Origin: Thiomicrospira sp. XS5 | GTDB taxonomy: Bacteria > Pseudomonadota > Gammaproteobacteria > Thiomicrospirales > Thiomicrospiraceae | DNA: 64,000 bases | Direction: 5' to 3' | Assembly (NCBI RefSeq): GCF_001507555.1 | Contig: NZ_LQBO01000001.1 | Location: 2,046,001-2,110,000 of the forward strand | Shown here: in pieces, positions 44,780-54,458 of the stretch | Layout of the letters: every line of letters begins with the position of its first letter | How positions within the stretch are numbered: the stretch's first letter is position 1 | The notes under the pieces: generated by a model | Told to the model about the DNA's origin: nothing | Database searches by the model: none | The model's input: only the letters and a program-made list of their open reading frames with translations | Made by a program: the position numbers and the translations under genes

Positions 44780-45244
44780 CTAAATGTATTGCGTATTCTG
44801 ATCAAAAAACTCGATTTTGCCCTGACATTCCAACTCGAACATCTTTTCGACCACCCGTTTAATGGCGGCTTTGGCTTCATCGTTATTCGGCGGGGCCGGG
44901 TTCGCCATATCCGCTTTCAATTGCTTGGCGAGAATCCCACCGACATTGCGCAACACCACCTCGTTCAATGTTTCGTCCTGAGCCACCAGCATCAATTTCA
45001 ATAAATCCTGGTTATCCACGCCGCGAACCAACAGCTGCACACCGGCGTCGTCCAGCTCCCGAATACGGCAACCCAGTTTAATGTAACTTGTCAGGGTCGA
45101 GTGGGTTTGGCCGTGCTCCAGCGCCACCAAATGTTCCAAGGTGATGTTCAGCAGTTCCACCGAAAAACGGTCCAGCCGAATCGACGCATAACCGATATGC
45201 ACCAACCACTCGTTTTCATGGACTTTTTTAATCCCTAACTTCAT
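44780..45244 (-). CDS. Small FliG C-terminal-domain-like protein A
   Basis: The 154-residue protein has an N-terminal 50-residue part (WLVHIGYASIRLDRFSVELL) shared with protein B and then a FliG-C-like stretch: ELDDAGVQLLVRGVDNQDLL, LNEVVLRNVGGILAKQL and a final helix AIKRVVEKMFELECQGKIEF, equal to the FliG end pattern IVRRLxExGEI. The N-terminal and middle domains of FliG are absent. First gene of the pair. It may act in motor control or in another switch-like complex; this is speculation. Confidence 0.6.
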   Translation of the reverse strand: MKLGIKKVHENEWLVHIGYASIRLDRFSVELLNITLEHLVALEHGQTHSTLTSYIKLGCRIRELDDAGVQLLVRGVDNQDLLKLMLVAQDETLNEVVLRNVGGILAKQLKADMANPAPPNNDEAKAAIKRVVEKMFELECQGKIEFFDQNTQYI

Positions 45245-45375
45245 CTCTGTTTAAGCCTCATGCGCAATGAATTCTGACTGAATAATGACTAAGCAAAAAG
45301 ACTGCCAAATCCCAATCCAATCTCAACGGATACTATACTATAATAGTCGAAATTTAAAATATCGAATGGCCTCGC

Positions 45376-46560
45376 ATGAAACCGACACACCAGCTCCCAA
45401 CCCCGCCACCCGAGAACCAAACACGCAGCGATGCCCTGGCCCAGAAAATCCGCCAAGCATTGAAACGCCACGGCTCTCTGTCATTCGCCCACTTCATGCA
45501 GATGGCGCTGTACACGCCAGGCCTGGGCTATTATTCCAGTGGGCTGCCGAAAATCGGCGCGCAAGGTGACTTCATTACCGCACCGGAAATTTCGCCGATT
45601 TTTTCACGCTGCCTGGCCCGCCAAGCGGCGCAGGTTTTGGCGTCATTGGAACAACCGAACGTCATCGAGTTTGGTGCCGGGAAAGGCACCATGGCCAAGG
45701 ATATCCTGCTGGAACTGGACGCCTTGCAACAACCGGTCGAGCACTATTTCATCGTCGAACTCAGCGCCGATTTGCGCGCCCGGCAAGAAGACACCCTGAA
45801 AACCTTGCCGGATGCGCTGTTCGAAAAGGTCGTCTGGTTAGACCAGTTGCCGAAAAAACCGATGGAAGGCGTCATCATCGCCAACGAGGTACTGGATGCC
45901 ATGCCGGTGGAAAAACTGCGCTTGGAAGCCGACCAAAGCCTGCGCGGCTATGTCACCTACAACGAGAGCAAACAGCGCTTCGAATGGGAATATCACCCGG
46001 TGACCGACCCGACACTGCAAAAAGCGGCCAACGGCATTCTCAGCCAGATAGGCCATCCGCCGTCGCAAGGCTATGAAACCGAAATCAACCTCAACATTCA
46101 GCCGTGGTTGCAATCCATTTCCGACTTTCTGACCCACGGCGCCTTACTGTTGGTGGACTACGGTTACACCCGACGTGAATATTACCAACCGGCTCGCCGC
46201 ATGGGCACTTTGCGCTGTCATTACCAGCACCGCGCCCACAGCGACCCCTTCTTTTACCCAGGCCTGCAGGACATCACCGCTCACGTCGATTTCACCGCCG
46301 TGGCGGAGTCCGCTTTCGACGCCGGTTTCAAGGTAGCCGGCTTCACCACCCAAGCGCATTTCTTGATGGGCAGTGGGCTGCTGGAAATGTCGGGCGACCC
46401 GGAAATGGACATCACCGAATCGTTGAAAATCGCCCAGCAAATCAAAACCCTGACCCTGCCGGACGAAATGGGCGAAAGTTTCAAAGTCATCGCCCTCACC
46501 AAAGGGTGTGACCTATCGCTGATGGGCTTTAAGCTCCGCGATTTAAGACACCAACTCTAA
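45376..46560 (+). CDS. Class I SAM-dependent methyltransferase, MidA/NDUFAF7 family
   Basis: The 394-residue protein matches the MidA family (COG1565): FAHFMQMALYTPGLGYYSSG, GDFITAPEISPIFSR, the SAM-binding VIEFGAGKGTMAKDIL, IIANEVLDAMPVE and LLVDYGYTRREYY. The mitochondrial homologue methylates an arginine of a complex I subunit; bacterial roles are less clear. A CCAGGCCTGG copy at 45517 encodes Pro-Gly-Leu in the conserved YTPGLGYY. Confidence 0.88.
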   Translation: MKPTHQLPTPPPENQTRSDALAQKIRQALKRHGSLSFAHFMQMALYTPGLGYYSSGLPKIGAQGDFITAPEISPIFSRCLARQAAQVLASLEQPNVIEFGAGKGTMAKDILLELDALQQPVEHYFIVELSADLRARQEDTLKTLPDALFEKVVWLDQLPKKPMEGVIIANEVLDAMPVEKLRLEADQSLRGYVTYNESKQRFEWEYHPVTDPTLQKAANGILSQIGHPPSQGYETEINLNIQPWLQSISDFLTHGALLLVDYGYTRREYYQPARRMGTLRCHYQHRAHSDPFFYPGLQDITAHVDFTAVAESAFDAGFKVAGFTTQAHFLMGSGLLEMSGDPEMDITESLKIAQQIKTLTLPDEMGESFKVIALTKGCDLSLMGFKLRDLRHQL

Positions 46561-46602
46561 CCGACTAACACCACCAACGGACCATTCATACAAGGAAGCG
46601 GC

Positions 46603-47412
46603 ATGGAACAAACACTGGACTGGATTCAAATCACCTTTCTCGCCATTATTCAGGGTTTGACCGAGTTCCTGCCGATTTCCAGTTCCGGCCATTTGATTCT
46701 CATCCCTCAGTTGTTCGGCTGGCAAGACCAAGGCTTGGCATTCGACGTCGCGGTTCACATCGGTACTTTATCCGCCGTGTTGCTGTATTTCCGACAAGAC
46801 GTCTGGCTCATGACTCGTGACTGGACCACCTCGCTGGTCACCCGCCAGCCCACCAGCAATAGCCGCTTGGCTTGGTGGGTGATTTTCGCCACCTTACCGG
46901 CGGTGATTTTCGGTTTCATCATCAACAACGGTTTGGAAGAAGCATTACGCGACCCATTGATTATCGCCGCAACCACCATCGGGTTCGGGGCCCTGCTCTG
47001 GTGGTCGGACGTCAAAGGCAAACGCATTCGCGACGAACACAGCTTAAGCTTCAAAGATATCCTCATCATCGGCTTTGCGCAGGCCTTGGCACTGATTCCC
47101 GGCACCTCGCGCTCCGGCATCACCATCACCGCCGCGCTGATGGTCGGTTTGACGCGTGAAGCGGCGGCCCGCTTCTCCTTCCTGTTATCCATTCCGATTA
47201 TCCTCGGCGCCGGTCTGTTAAAACTAAAAGACCTTCTCGACAGCGCCCACCCGGTGCAGTGGGATGCGATGATTGGCGGCGTCATTCTGTCCGGCTTGAC
47301 GGCTTACGCCGTGATTGCACTCTTCCTGAAATGGATTAATTCCATCGGCATGGCGCCATTCGCCTGGTACCGCTTCATTCTCGGCGCGGTATTGATTGCG
47401 CTGTTTATTTAA
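46603..47412 (+). CDS. uppP: Undecaprenyl-diphosphatase UppP (BacA)
   Basis: The 269-residue membrane protein has the two BacA motifs: IIQGLTEFLPISSSGHL near the start (catalytic Glu and the PISSSGH loop) and LIPGTSRSGITI in the middle. It recycles the lipid carrier undecaprenyl diphosphate for peptidoglycan synthesis. GGAA stands before the ATG. Confidence 0.95.
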   Translation: MEQTLDWIQITFLAIIQGLTEFLPISSSGHLILIPQLFGWQDQGLAFDVAVHIGTLSAVLLYFRQDVWLMTRDWTTSLVTRQPTSNSRLAWWVIFATLPAVIFGFIINNGLEEALRDPLIIAATTIGFGALLWWSDVKGKRIRDEHSLSFKDILIIGFAQALALIPGTSRSGITITAALMVGLTREAAARFSFLLSIPIILGAGLLKLKDLLDSAHPVQWDAMIGGVILSGLTAYAVIALFLKWINSIGMAPFAWYRFILGAVLIALFI

Positions 47413-47499
47413 AAAGCGCCAAGCGTATAATGAATAAAATGACGACGCATAAACTGCGATCGTCTTTTCCACCACGCTTCCAAACTCAGCAGGTGCCGA

Positions 47500-48996
47500 A
47501 TGCCGACCATTGACTTTTACACTGCGGCTCAAAGCCGTGCCATCGACCGCTACGCCATTGAAACCCAAAAACAGCCAGGCCTGCTGCTGATGAAGCGTGC
47601 CGCCTATTTCGCCTACCAGACATTGAAAGAAACCCAACCGGACGCCGAAAAAATTGTTGTGCTGTGCGGCGGCGGCAATAACGGCGGCGACGGCTGGGTG
47701 CTGGCGCAATACGCACTGCTGGAAGGACGTCAGGTCACGGCCGTACTGCTGGGGGATGAAACGAAAATTCACGGCGATGCTCTCGCAGCGTTACAGGAAC
47801 TCAAAGCCCTCGGACTGTCGCCCACCACCTTTCAGAGTGACCGGTTACAGGGTGCGGATATCGTCGTGGACGCAGTTTTCGGCACCGGTTTGAACCAACC
47901 GGTTTCCGGCGATTTCGCCGAGGTATTCCAACAGGTAAACGACGCCCACAAACCGGTGCTCGCCATCGACATTCCCAGCGGCTTGCACGCCGACACCGGT
48001 CACATCTTGGGTACCGCCATCCGTGCCTCCCACACCTGCACTTTCATCACCCAAAAACCGGGGCTATACACCCACATGGGGCCGGAAACCGCCGGCAAAA
48101 TTCATTTCAGCCCGTTGTTCCTCAGCCGGGACAGCTATCAAGGACTAACGCCCGTCGCGCAAAACCATTCCCTGAAACACTGGCTGGGACAACGTCCACC
48201 GGTCACCGCCTCCAGCCACAAAGGACGTCAAGGCACAGTATTATTGACCGGCGGTAATCACCATATGATGGGCGCCATCCAACTGGCCGGCTTGGCCAGT
48301 TTGACCAGCGGCGCAGGCCTGGTGAAAATTGTCACGCAACCGGAACATTTGGTTGCCCTCACCCAGGCGCAACCGGAATTGATGACCTATTCGCAAAACG
48401 ATTTAACCGGTCTTCTGCCGCAAACCAATGCCATCGGCTTGGGCCCCGGCCTCGGTCAGGACGACTGGGCGCAGGCCTTATTTCAATCCATACTGACCGA
48501 TGAGCCATCCAAATCCACTCCCAAAGTCCTGGACGCCGACGCACTGAACCTGCTGGCCAAGCAACCGCAAACACAACCTAACTGGGTGCTGACGCCGCAC
48601 CCGGGCGAAGCCGCCCGCTTGCTCGGCACCGATACCGCAGACATCCAGCTAGATCGCTTCAAAGCGGTGGTGGCATTGCAAAAACGTTACGGCGGTGTAG
48701 TGGTGTTGAAAGGCAACGGCACGTTGGTGTATGACGGAAAACGGATGGAACTGTGTACGGCGGGCAACGCCGGTATGGCGGTCGGCGGCATGGGCGATGT
48801 GTTGACCGGTGCCATCACCAGCTTTCTGGCACAAGGTATGGATTTGTTCGAAGCGGCATGCTTAGGGGTCTCACTGCATGCCCACAGCGGCGACGTGCTG
48901 GCGAACCAAACCAGCCAGGCCGGCGTGATTCCGTCCGACTTGGCACTGACCATGAGTCAACTGCTCAGTTATACCCAAGCGCAACCAAATCCGTAA
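47500..48996 (+). CDS. nnr: Bifunctional NAD(P)HX epimerase/dehydratase
   Basis: The 498-residue protein is a fusion of the NnrE epimerase domain (about 1-210; FYTAAQSRAIDRYAIE, CGGGNNGGDGWVLA) and the NnrD ADP-dependent dehydratase domain (about 225-490; GRQGTVLLTGGNHHMMGA, LDADALNLLA, TPHPGEAARLLG, GNAGMAVGGMGDVLTGAI). It repairs damaged hydrated nicotinamide cofactors. The CCAGGCCTGC near-copy at 47575 is read as Pro-Gly-Leu. Confidence 0.94.
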   Translation: MPTIDFYTAAQSRAIDRYAIETQKQPGLLLMKRAAYFAYQTLKETQPDAEKIVVLCGGGNNGGDGWVLAQYALLEGRQVTAVLLGDETKIHGDALAALQELKALGLSPTTFQSDRLQGADIVVDAVFGTGLNQPVSGDFAEVFQQVNDAHKPVLAIDIPSGLHADTGHILGTAIRASHTCTFITQKPGLYTHMGPETAGKIHFSPLFLSRDSYQGLTPVAQNHSLKHWLGQRPPVTASSHKGRQGTVLLTGGNHHMMGAIQLAGLASLTSGAGLVKIVTQPEHLVALTQAQPELMTYSQNDLTGLLPQTNAIGLGPGLGQDDWAQALFQSILTDEPSKSTPKVLDADALNLLAKQPQTQPNWVLTPHPGEAARLLGTDTADIQLDRFKAVVALQKRYGGVVVLKGNGTLVYDGKRMELCTAGNAGMAVGGMGDVLTGAITSFLAQGMDLFEAACLGVSLHAHSGDVLANQTSQAGVIPSDLALTMSQLLSYTQAQPNP

Positions 48997-49027
48997 CCAA
49001 ATCGTTTAAGGGCGACGACGTCTCTGC

Positions 49028-50146
49028 TTAAGATTCGCTCTTGTCCTCGGCAGGCAAAAACGCGCTCAACTGTTTGATCTGTTCATACAGCGCGTCTTCC
49101 GAATCGGCGACCAAATTGATGTGCCCAAGTTTGCGCCCCGCTCTTTCGGCCTTATCGTACAAATGCAGGAAGGCGTTCGGCATTTTAAGCACCTCGTCCA
49201 CCGGACCGGTTTCGCCGATGATGTTAATCATTGCCGCCACCGGTTGGCGCGGCGACGTATCGCCCAACGGCAGCCCGGTGATGGCTCGCACATGGTTTTC
49301 GAACTGGCTGGTCAAAGCGCCTTCAATGGTCCAATGCCCGGAGTTATGGACACGCGGTGCCATTTCATTGGCGACCAGGCCATCGACCGTTTCGAACAGC
49401 TCCAACGTCAGTACGCCAACATGGTCCAGCTTATCCAGTAAGGCTTTCATATAGGCTTCGGCCTGCGTCTGGACGGTTTCGGAAATTTGCCGTGCCGGCG
49501 CAATGGTGTAGCGCAGAATGCCGTCATGATGAACGTTCTGCACCAACGGATAGTAAACGTGCTCGTTATCGGCGTTGCGCACCGCGACAATCGACAGCTC
49601 GCGACTGAAATCGATAAACCCTTCCAGAATCAATTCCCGGCCGCCGATGGCTTTCCAGGCCTGGTCGATTTGCGATTTTTCTTTCAGGACGAATTGCCCC
49701 TTGCCATCATAACCTTCGGTGGTGGTTTTCAGGACGGCCGGCAAACCGATTTCTTCCACCGCCTGAGTCAGGTTTTCCAATGAATCGACGACTTGATAAG
49801 GCGCACACGGAATGCTCAGTTCATCGAATAAGCCTTTTTCGCGACCGCGATGCTGAGAATAATACAAGGATTTTTCACCCGGATACACCGGAATACTGCG
49901 AGCGATTTCGCGCACCATTTCCACCGAGGTGTTCTCGCTTTCGTAGGTCATCACATCGGAAAACTTGACCAGGTCTTTCAAGGACTCGACTTCATCGGTG
50001 TACATCTGCCCCAGCAAGGCAGACGGTTCGTCATGACTGGTGCCCAGAAAACCGAATTTCTGCCCCAGCGGATAGCCGGCAATCGCCAACATACGACCCA
50101 ATTGGCCGGCTCCCAAAACACCGATTTTTTTTGTGATAGGCGTCAT
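49028..50146 (-). CDS. purK: N5-carboxyaminoimidazole ribonucleotide synthase
   Basis: The 372-residue ATP-grasp enzyme begins KKIGVLGAGQLGRMLAIAG and has VLKTTTEGYDGKGQ, EGFIDFSRELSIV and EMAPRVHNSGHWT. It carboxylates AIR in purine synthesis. The ATG at 50146 is used (GAGGA upstream); the longer frame begins with TTG. It is 160 bases downstream of purE on the same strand, so the usual pair is kept. A CCAGGCCTGG copy is at 49655. Confidence 0.95.
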   Translation of the reverse strand: MTPITKKIGVLGAGQLGRMLAIAGYPLGQKFGFLGTSHDEPSALLGQMYTDEVESLKDLVKFSDVMTYESENTSVEMVREIARSIPVYPGEKSLYYSQHRGREKGLFDELSIPCAPYQVVDSLENLTQAVEEIGLPAVLKTTTEGYDGKGQFVLKEKSQIDQAWKAIGGRELILEGFIDFSRELSIVAVRNADNEHVYYPLVQNVHHDGILRYTIAPARQISETVQTQAEAYMKALLDKLDHVGVLTLELFETVDGLVANEMAPRVHNSGHWTIEGALTSQFENHVRAITGLPLGDTSPRQPVAAMINIIGETGPVDEVLKMPNAFLHLYDKAERAGRKLGHINLVADSEDALYEQIKQLSAFLPAEDKSES

Positions 50147-50308
50147 ATCGTTCCTCAAATTCCGTTGTTTGCTATTGGTTATGGCTGTTCATCCGACCGA
50201 CGGTCATGCATGAATGGAGCGCCTTTTCCAGCCAACAACCGGAAAAGGACAAGACAGGTATTTTACGTGAAAACCCGCGAACTGGGTAGGGAATCTGCCC
50301 GCGAAAGT

Positions 50309-50821
50309 TCAGTCGCGCGGATCGGGGTTATCCAACACGAACTGGGTTTGTGCTTCACGGAAAGCGCGCACGGCTTCACGCACGGCTGGAAGCTGTGTGC
50401 CGACCATTTGCGACGCCAGGATACCGGCGTTCTTGGCACCGGCGTCGCCGATGGCCAAGGTACCGACCGGAATGCCGCCCGGCATCTGCACGATGGACAA
50501 CAGCGAATCTTCACCGCTCAAGGCACGGGATTGAACCGGCACGCCCAAAACAGGCACGATGGTCTTGGCGGCGACCATGCCCGGCAAATGCGCCGCACCG
50601 CCGGCACCGGCAATGATGACTTGCAAGCCACGGGCTTCAGCCGTTTGGGCGTATTCAAACATCAAATCCGGCGTTCGATGCGCGGACACCACCTTGACCT
50701 CATAAGGCACGCCGAATTGCTCCAGCATCTCCACGGCATTTTTCATGGTGGGCCAGTCCGACTTGGACCCCATAATGACACCGACCAACGGTGTTTGATT
50801 TTCAGTTTTCACGGTCGACAT
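50309..50821 (-). CDS. purE: N5-carboxyaminoimidazole ribonucleotide mutase
   Basis: The 170-residue protein shows [17 protein letters not shown], the [13 protein letters not shown] active-site segment and [13 protein letters not shown]. It converts N5-CAIR to CAIR, using the PurK product. De novo purine synthesis thus lies in the same window as purine degradation, but separated and without the proposed operator. Confidence 0.96.
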   Translation of the reverse strand: MSTVKTENQTPLVGVIMGSKSDWPTMKNAVEMLEQFGVPYEVKVVSAHRTPDLMFEYAQTAEARGLQVIIAGAGGAAHLPGMVAAKTIVPVLGVPVQSRALSGEDSLLSIVQMPGGIPVGTLAIGDAGAKNAGILASQMVGTQLPAVREAVRAFREAQTQFVLDNPDPRD

Positions 50822-50939
50822 AATTTCGTACCTGTTTCGAAAAAAGCGGCTAATTTTACAGGAACCTGATCACTTTGCAAGCAAAAAAGACTCAACGGGC
50901 AAAACCCAAGTCTTTGTTATGACTGATTTTTTGGAACAC

Positions 50940-50962
50940 TAAAACCCACCAGGCCTGGCCAA
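50940..50962. repeat. Intergenic CCAGGCCTGG copy, possible weak terminator
   Basis: CCACCAGGCCTGGCC downstream of the EAL-GGDEF gene (minus). It looks like the terminators at 21004 and 37200 but lacks a full T run on either side. Confidence 0.4.
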
Positions 50963-51017
50963 AAGCGGCGCCCTATCACACAATTTAAACGAGCTTAAAC
51001 GAGACGGCGTGATTCGG

Positions 51018-52817
51018 TTAGGCGCGCATCAGCCCGACTTGACGGGAGTCCACCACATAATAGGTGTTGCCGCCTTGGGATTTGGCGCCTTTTTTGGCGC
51101 GCGTGGCGTAAGACGACAGTTTCTGAGTGTGATCGAACACACCGGGATGCACCAACAACACCCCCAACGATAACGACATCATCGGAAAGAAGACTTTTTC
51201 ACCGGCGCGGTCTTCGGCATAGATGCCGCCGCGATGACGATCTTCCTGAGTATAAAAATTCAAACTGGCGAACTGGAAACCTTTCAAAATGCGTTGACAC
51301 ACCATTTCATATTGCATATCCGGCATCACCACCACAAAGTCATCCCCGCCGACATGACCGATAAACGCCTCCTGCAGGCCGATGGATTCTTTGAGCACCC
51401 GCGCCACCGCACTGATGACCTGATCCCCTTCTTCAAAACTGTAATAGTCGTTATAAGGTTTGAAGTTATCGACATCGACGTAAATCACCACAAACGGCGA
51501 TTGGCGATCAAGGTATTGCTGAATCATTGTTTGAATCGGCACATTGCCGGGCAAACCGGATAATGGATTGGCATATTGCGCACTGCGGATTTTCAAATCG
51601 GTGATGACGCGCAAGAGTTCCATAAAAGACCCGCACCCTTTAAATTGGCCTTGTTCCGTCAGCACAAAGGTTCCCTTGTCGTAAGAACCGTTTTCGGTGA
51701 TTTCCCGACTCGCTTCCACCAATGGCGTATTGATATCGAACACCAGCGGCGACGGGTCCATCAATTTAGCGATGTTTTTGCGGCCGTGCAAATCGCGCCC
51801 AAATTTACTGGCCAGCAGCTCGGTCAATTCGCGCCGCCACACCATGCCATGCACTTGCCCCTTCTCGACAATCGGCACATAATCCACTCCCGGGCGCTGT
51901 AACAACTCGTCCGTCATCTGATCAATCGTCGTGCTCAAAGGCATGGTGAACGCTTCCCGACACAACAACTTCACCGTTTCTTTCGGATTAGTCACATCCT
52001 GAACGACTTCGTTCCACTTGTAATCCAATGTCAGGGCCGTGGACGGCGACGGGCGTTTCAACAAATACCCTTGCACAAAATCCACGCCCAGTTTTTCCAA
52101 AATCTGCAATTCGGCTTCGGTTTCCACGCCTTCTGCAATGATCTTGGTTCCCATGCTTTTCGCCAGAGTCAGAATGGTTTCCATAAACCGATATTTGTCG
52201 GCTTGCTTGTCGATGTTGGCAATAAAGTGTTTATCGATTTTTACGAAATCGGGTTTGACCTCCGACCACAGCTTCAAGCCGTTATAACCGGACCCTAAAT
52301 CATCAATAGCGACCTTGAACCCCATCTTGCGGTAATGTTGAATGGCGTTCAGAAACAGGCCGCTGTCCTCCACCGGCTGCAATTCGGTAATTTCAATCAC
52401 CACCTGATGAATATTCAAACCATAATAATTCAAGCAATCCAGTGTCAGGCCGGAACGGTGGTCGACATTCATCAACGAGCTGACCGACACATTCAGAAAC
52501 AGCTTAGCCTGGTTCTGATGCTGTGCCACCGCTTTCATAAAGTTTTTAATGGACACCCGGCGCGCCATCAAATCCATTTCCAACAAGCAACCGTGATCCG
52601 ATGCCAAACGAAACAGATGAGCGGGCGAATACAAGGCGGAATTATCCGGGCCGCGCGTTAAGGCTTCAAACGCAAACACGGAACGCGTTTTCAGGCCCAC
52701 AATCGGCTGAAAATGCGTTTGAATCCGCTGGTGATCGAAAATATCTTTCAATTCCCGGCCCAATGACGAATGTTGTAAGCCGGAACATTTTTCGTCCGGC
52801 AAAGTCACTCTTTCCAC
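51018..52817 (-). CDS. EAL-CBS-GGDEF cyclic-di-GMP protein
   Basis: The 599-residue soluble protein starts with an EAL domain (about 25-260) with intact motifs FEALTRG, FLNVSVSS, IEITEL, IDDLGSGY, KIDKHFI, AEGVET and QGYLLKRP. A pair of CBS-like domains follows (about 275-395), then a GGDEF domain with GGDDF (about 425-585). The phosphodiesterase site looks complete; GGDDF is a permitted cyclase variant, so either activity is possible, with the CBS part perhaps binding nucleotides as a switch. It starts with GTG at 52817, with GGAG upstream. Confidence 0.85.
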   Translation of the reverse strand: MERVTLPDEKCSGLQHSSLGRELKDIFDHQRIQTHFQPIVGLKTRSVFAFEALTRGPDNSALYSPAHLFRLASDHGCLLEMDLMARRVSIKNFMKAVAQHQNQAKLFLNVSVSSLMNVDHRSGLTLDCLNYYGLNIHQVVIEITELQPVEDSGLFLNAIQHYRKMGFKVAIDDLGSGYNGLKLWSEVKPDFVKIDKHFIANIDKQADKYRFMETILTLAKSMGTKIIAEGVETEAELQILEKLGVDFVQGYLLKRPSPSTALTLDYKWNEVVQDVTNPKETVKLLCREAFTMPLSTTIDQMTDELLQRPGVDYVPIVEKGQVHGMVWRRELTELLASKFGRDLHGRKNIAKLMDPSPLVFDINTPLVEASREITENGSYDKGTFVLTEQGQFKGCGSFMELLRVITDLKIRSAQYANPLSGLPGNVPIQTMIQQYLDRQSPFVVIYVDVDNFKPYNDYYSFEEGDQVISAVARVLKESIGLQEAFIGHVGGDDFVVVMPDMQYEMVCQRILKGFQFASLNFYTQEDRHRGGIYAEDRAGEKVFFPMMSLSLGVLLVHPGVFDHTQKLSSYATRAKKGAKSQGGNTYYVVDSRQVGLMRA

Positions 52818-53215
52818 GACTCACTCCGTTTCAATTTCTCTGCCTCCGGCACCTGCGCCCAAAGACCCAATTTGAAGCGAATGGTAACAAAATGCCAGTC
52901 ACGCCAATATGACAGTTTGATGATACTCCCCCGCCATTCACGGCATACCATAGCATTCAGAGTAAACACCTTACGGTTTTTAGGCCCAGCAATTCCAGAC
53001 ATTTCCCCAATAAAACCAAGTCTAAATTCCCCAAAATTCGATAAAAAACTTGCATCTACCGCACAATTTAACGAAAATTGCGCCTAGCGCCGATTTGACT
53101 CATCAGCTTGCGGGCGCCTAAATAAGTACGGCTAAAGCGAGGAGACGTTTCATCCTTTCCCGCCTGATATTCCGTATCTCAACTTTGCAATACTAAAACT
53201 TGAGGACAGTTATCC
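52818..53215. other. Intergenic region upstream of metK
   Basis: A 398-base gap between the divergent EAL-GGDEF and metK genes. A TTGACT at 53095-53100 may be a -35 element. I looked for SAM and SAH riboswitch cores and found none; GAGGACAG before the metK ATG is its ribosome site. Confidence 0.4.
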
Positions 53216-54373
53216 ATGACCACCACTGTATTTACGTCTGAATCCGTTTCCGAAGGCCATCCAGACAAAATCGCCGACCAAATTTCAGATGCCATGCTGG
53301 ACGCCATCCTAAAACAGGACCCGAAAGCACGCGTCGCCTGCGAAACCTTTGTCAAAACCGGCATGGTCATGCTGGGCGGGGAAATCACCACCGAAGCCTG
53401 GGTCGACCAGGAAGAACTCGTACGAAAAGTCGTGAATGACATCGGCTACAACCACGGCGACCTGGGCTTTGACGGCAGCACCTGCGCGGTACTGAGTTCC
53501 ATCGGTAAACAATCCCCGGAAATCGCCCAAGGCGTGGACGAATCCGACGACCACGAACAAGGTGCGGGCGATCAGGGCTTAATGTTCGGTTACGCCTCCA
53601 ACGAAACCGAGGTATTGATGCCGGCGCCGATTTTTTATGCTCACCGCTTGATGGAAAAACAAGCCGACTGCCGCAAATCCGGCCAATTGAACTGGCTGAG
53701 ACCGGACGCCAAAAGCCAAGTAACCTTGCGCTATGAAAACGGCCAACCGGTCGCCATTGATGCCGTGGTATTGTCCACCCAGCATTCGCCGGACATCGAC
53801 AACAAACACCTGCACGAAGCGGTCATGGAAGAAATCATCAAGCCGGTGCTCCCGGCCGAATGGCTCCATGCCGATACTCAATACCACATCAACCCGACCG
53901 GGCGTTTCGTCATCGGTGGACCGGTGGGCGATGCCGGTTTGACCGGCCGTAAAATCATTGTCGACACCTACGGCGGCATGGCCCGTCACGGCGGCGGAGC
54001 CTTCTCGGGCAAAGACCCATCCAAAGTGGACCGCTCCGCGGCCTATGCCGGTCGTTATGTGGCGAAAAACATCGTCGCGGCCGGTTTGGCAGACAAATGC
54101 GAGATTCAGGTCTCTTACGCCATCGGCGTCGCGGAACCGACCTCCATCAGCATCGACACCTTCGGCACCGAACGCATTCCGGTCAGCCGCATCGAACAAC
54201 TGGTGCGCGAACATTTCGATTTGCGTCCGAAAGGCCTGATCGCGATGCTCGACCTGTATCGTCCGATTTATCGCCAGACGGCGTCCTACGGCCATTTCGG
54301 CCGCGAATTGCCGGACTTTACTTGGGAAAAGACCGACAAAGCCGAGGCCCTGAAAGCCGACGCCGGACTCTAA
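53216..54373 (+). CDS. metK: S-adenosylmethionine synthetase
   Basis: The 385-residue protein has [20 protein letters not shown] at the start, the hexapeptide [27 protein letters not shown] and the AxYGHFGRE segment near the end. It makes SAM from ATP and methionine. It is followed by metF, so the activated methyl cycle genes are together. Confidence 0.97.
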   Translation: MTTTVFTSESVSEGHPDKIADQISDAMLDAILKQDPKARVACETFVKTGMVMLGGEITTEAWVDQEELVRKVVNDIGYNHGDLGFDGSTCAVLSSIGKQSPEIAQGVDESDDHEQGAGDQGLMFGYASNETEVLMPAPIFYAHRLMEKQADCRKSGQLNWLRPDAKSQVTLRYENGQPVAIDAVVLSTQHSPDIDNKHLHEAVMEEIIKPVLPAEWLHADTQYHINPTGRFVIGGPVGDAGLTGRKIIVDTYGGMARHGGGAFSGKDPSKVDRSAAYAGRYVAKNIVAAGLADKCEIQVSYAIGVAEPTSISIDTFGTERIPVSRIEQLVREHFDLRPKGLIAMLDLYRPIYRQTASYGHFGRELPDFTWEKTDKAEALKADAGL

Positions 54374-54458
54374 GCGACCTGTTTCGCTGACCCCGGCCGC
54401 CTCATCGCCTGACCGCCGTTTAATACGGCGATCATCCAGAAAAGCGCAAGGAAAACAC

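Noticed and set aside
53041-53215. SAM or SAH riboswitch upstream of metK
   Set aside because: A GCGAGGAG segment recalls part of the SAH riboswitch, but the pairing strand and the rest of the core are absent.
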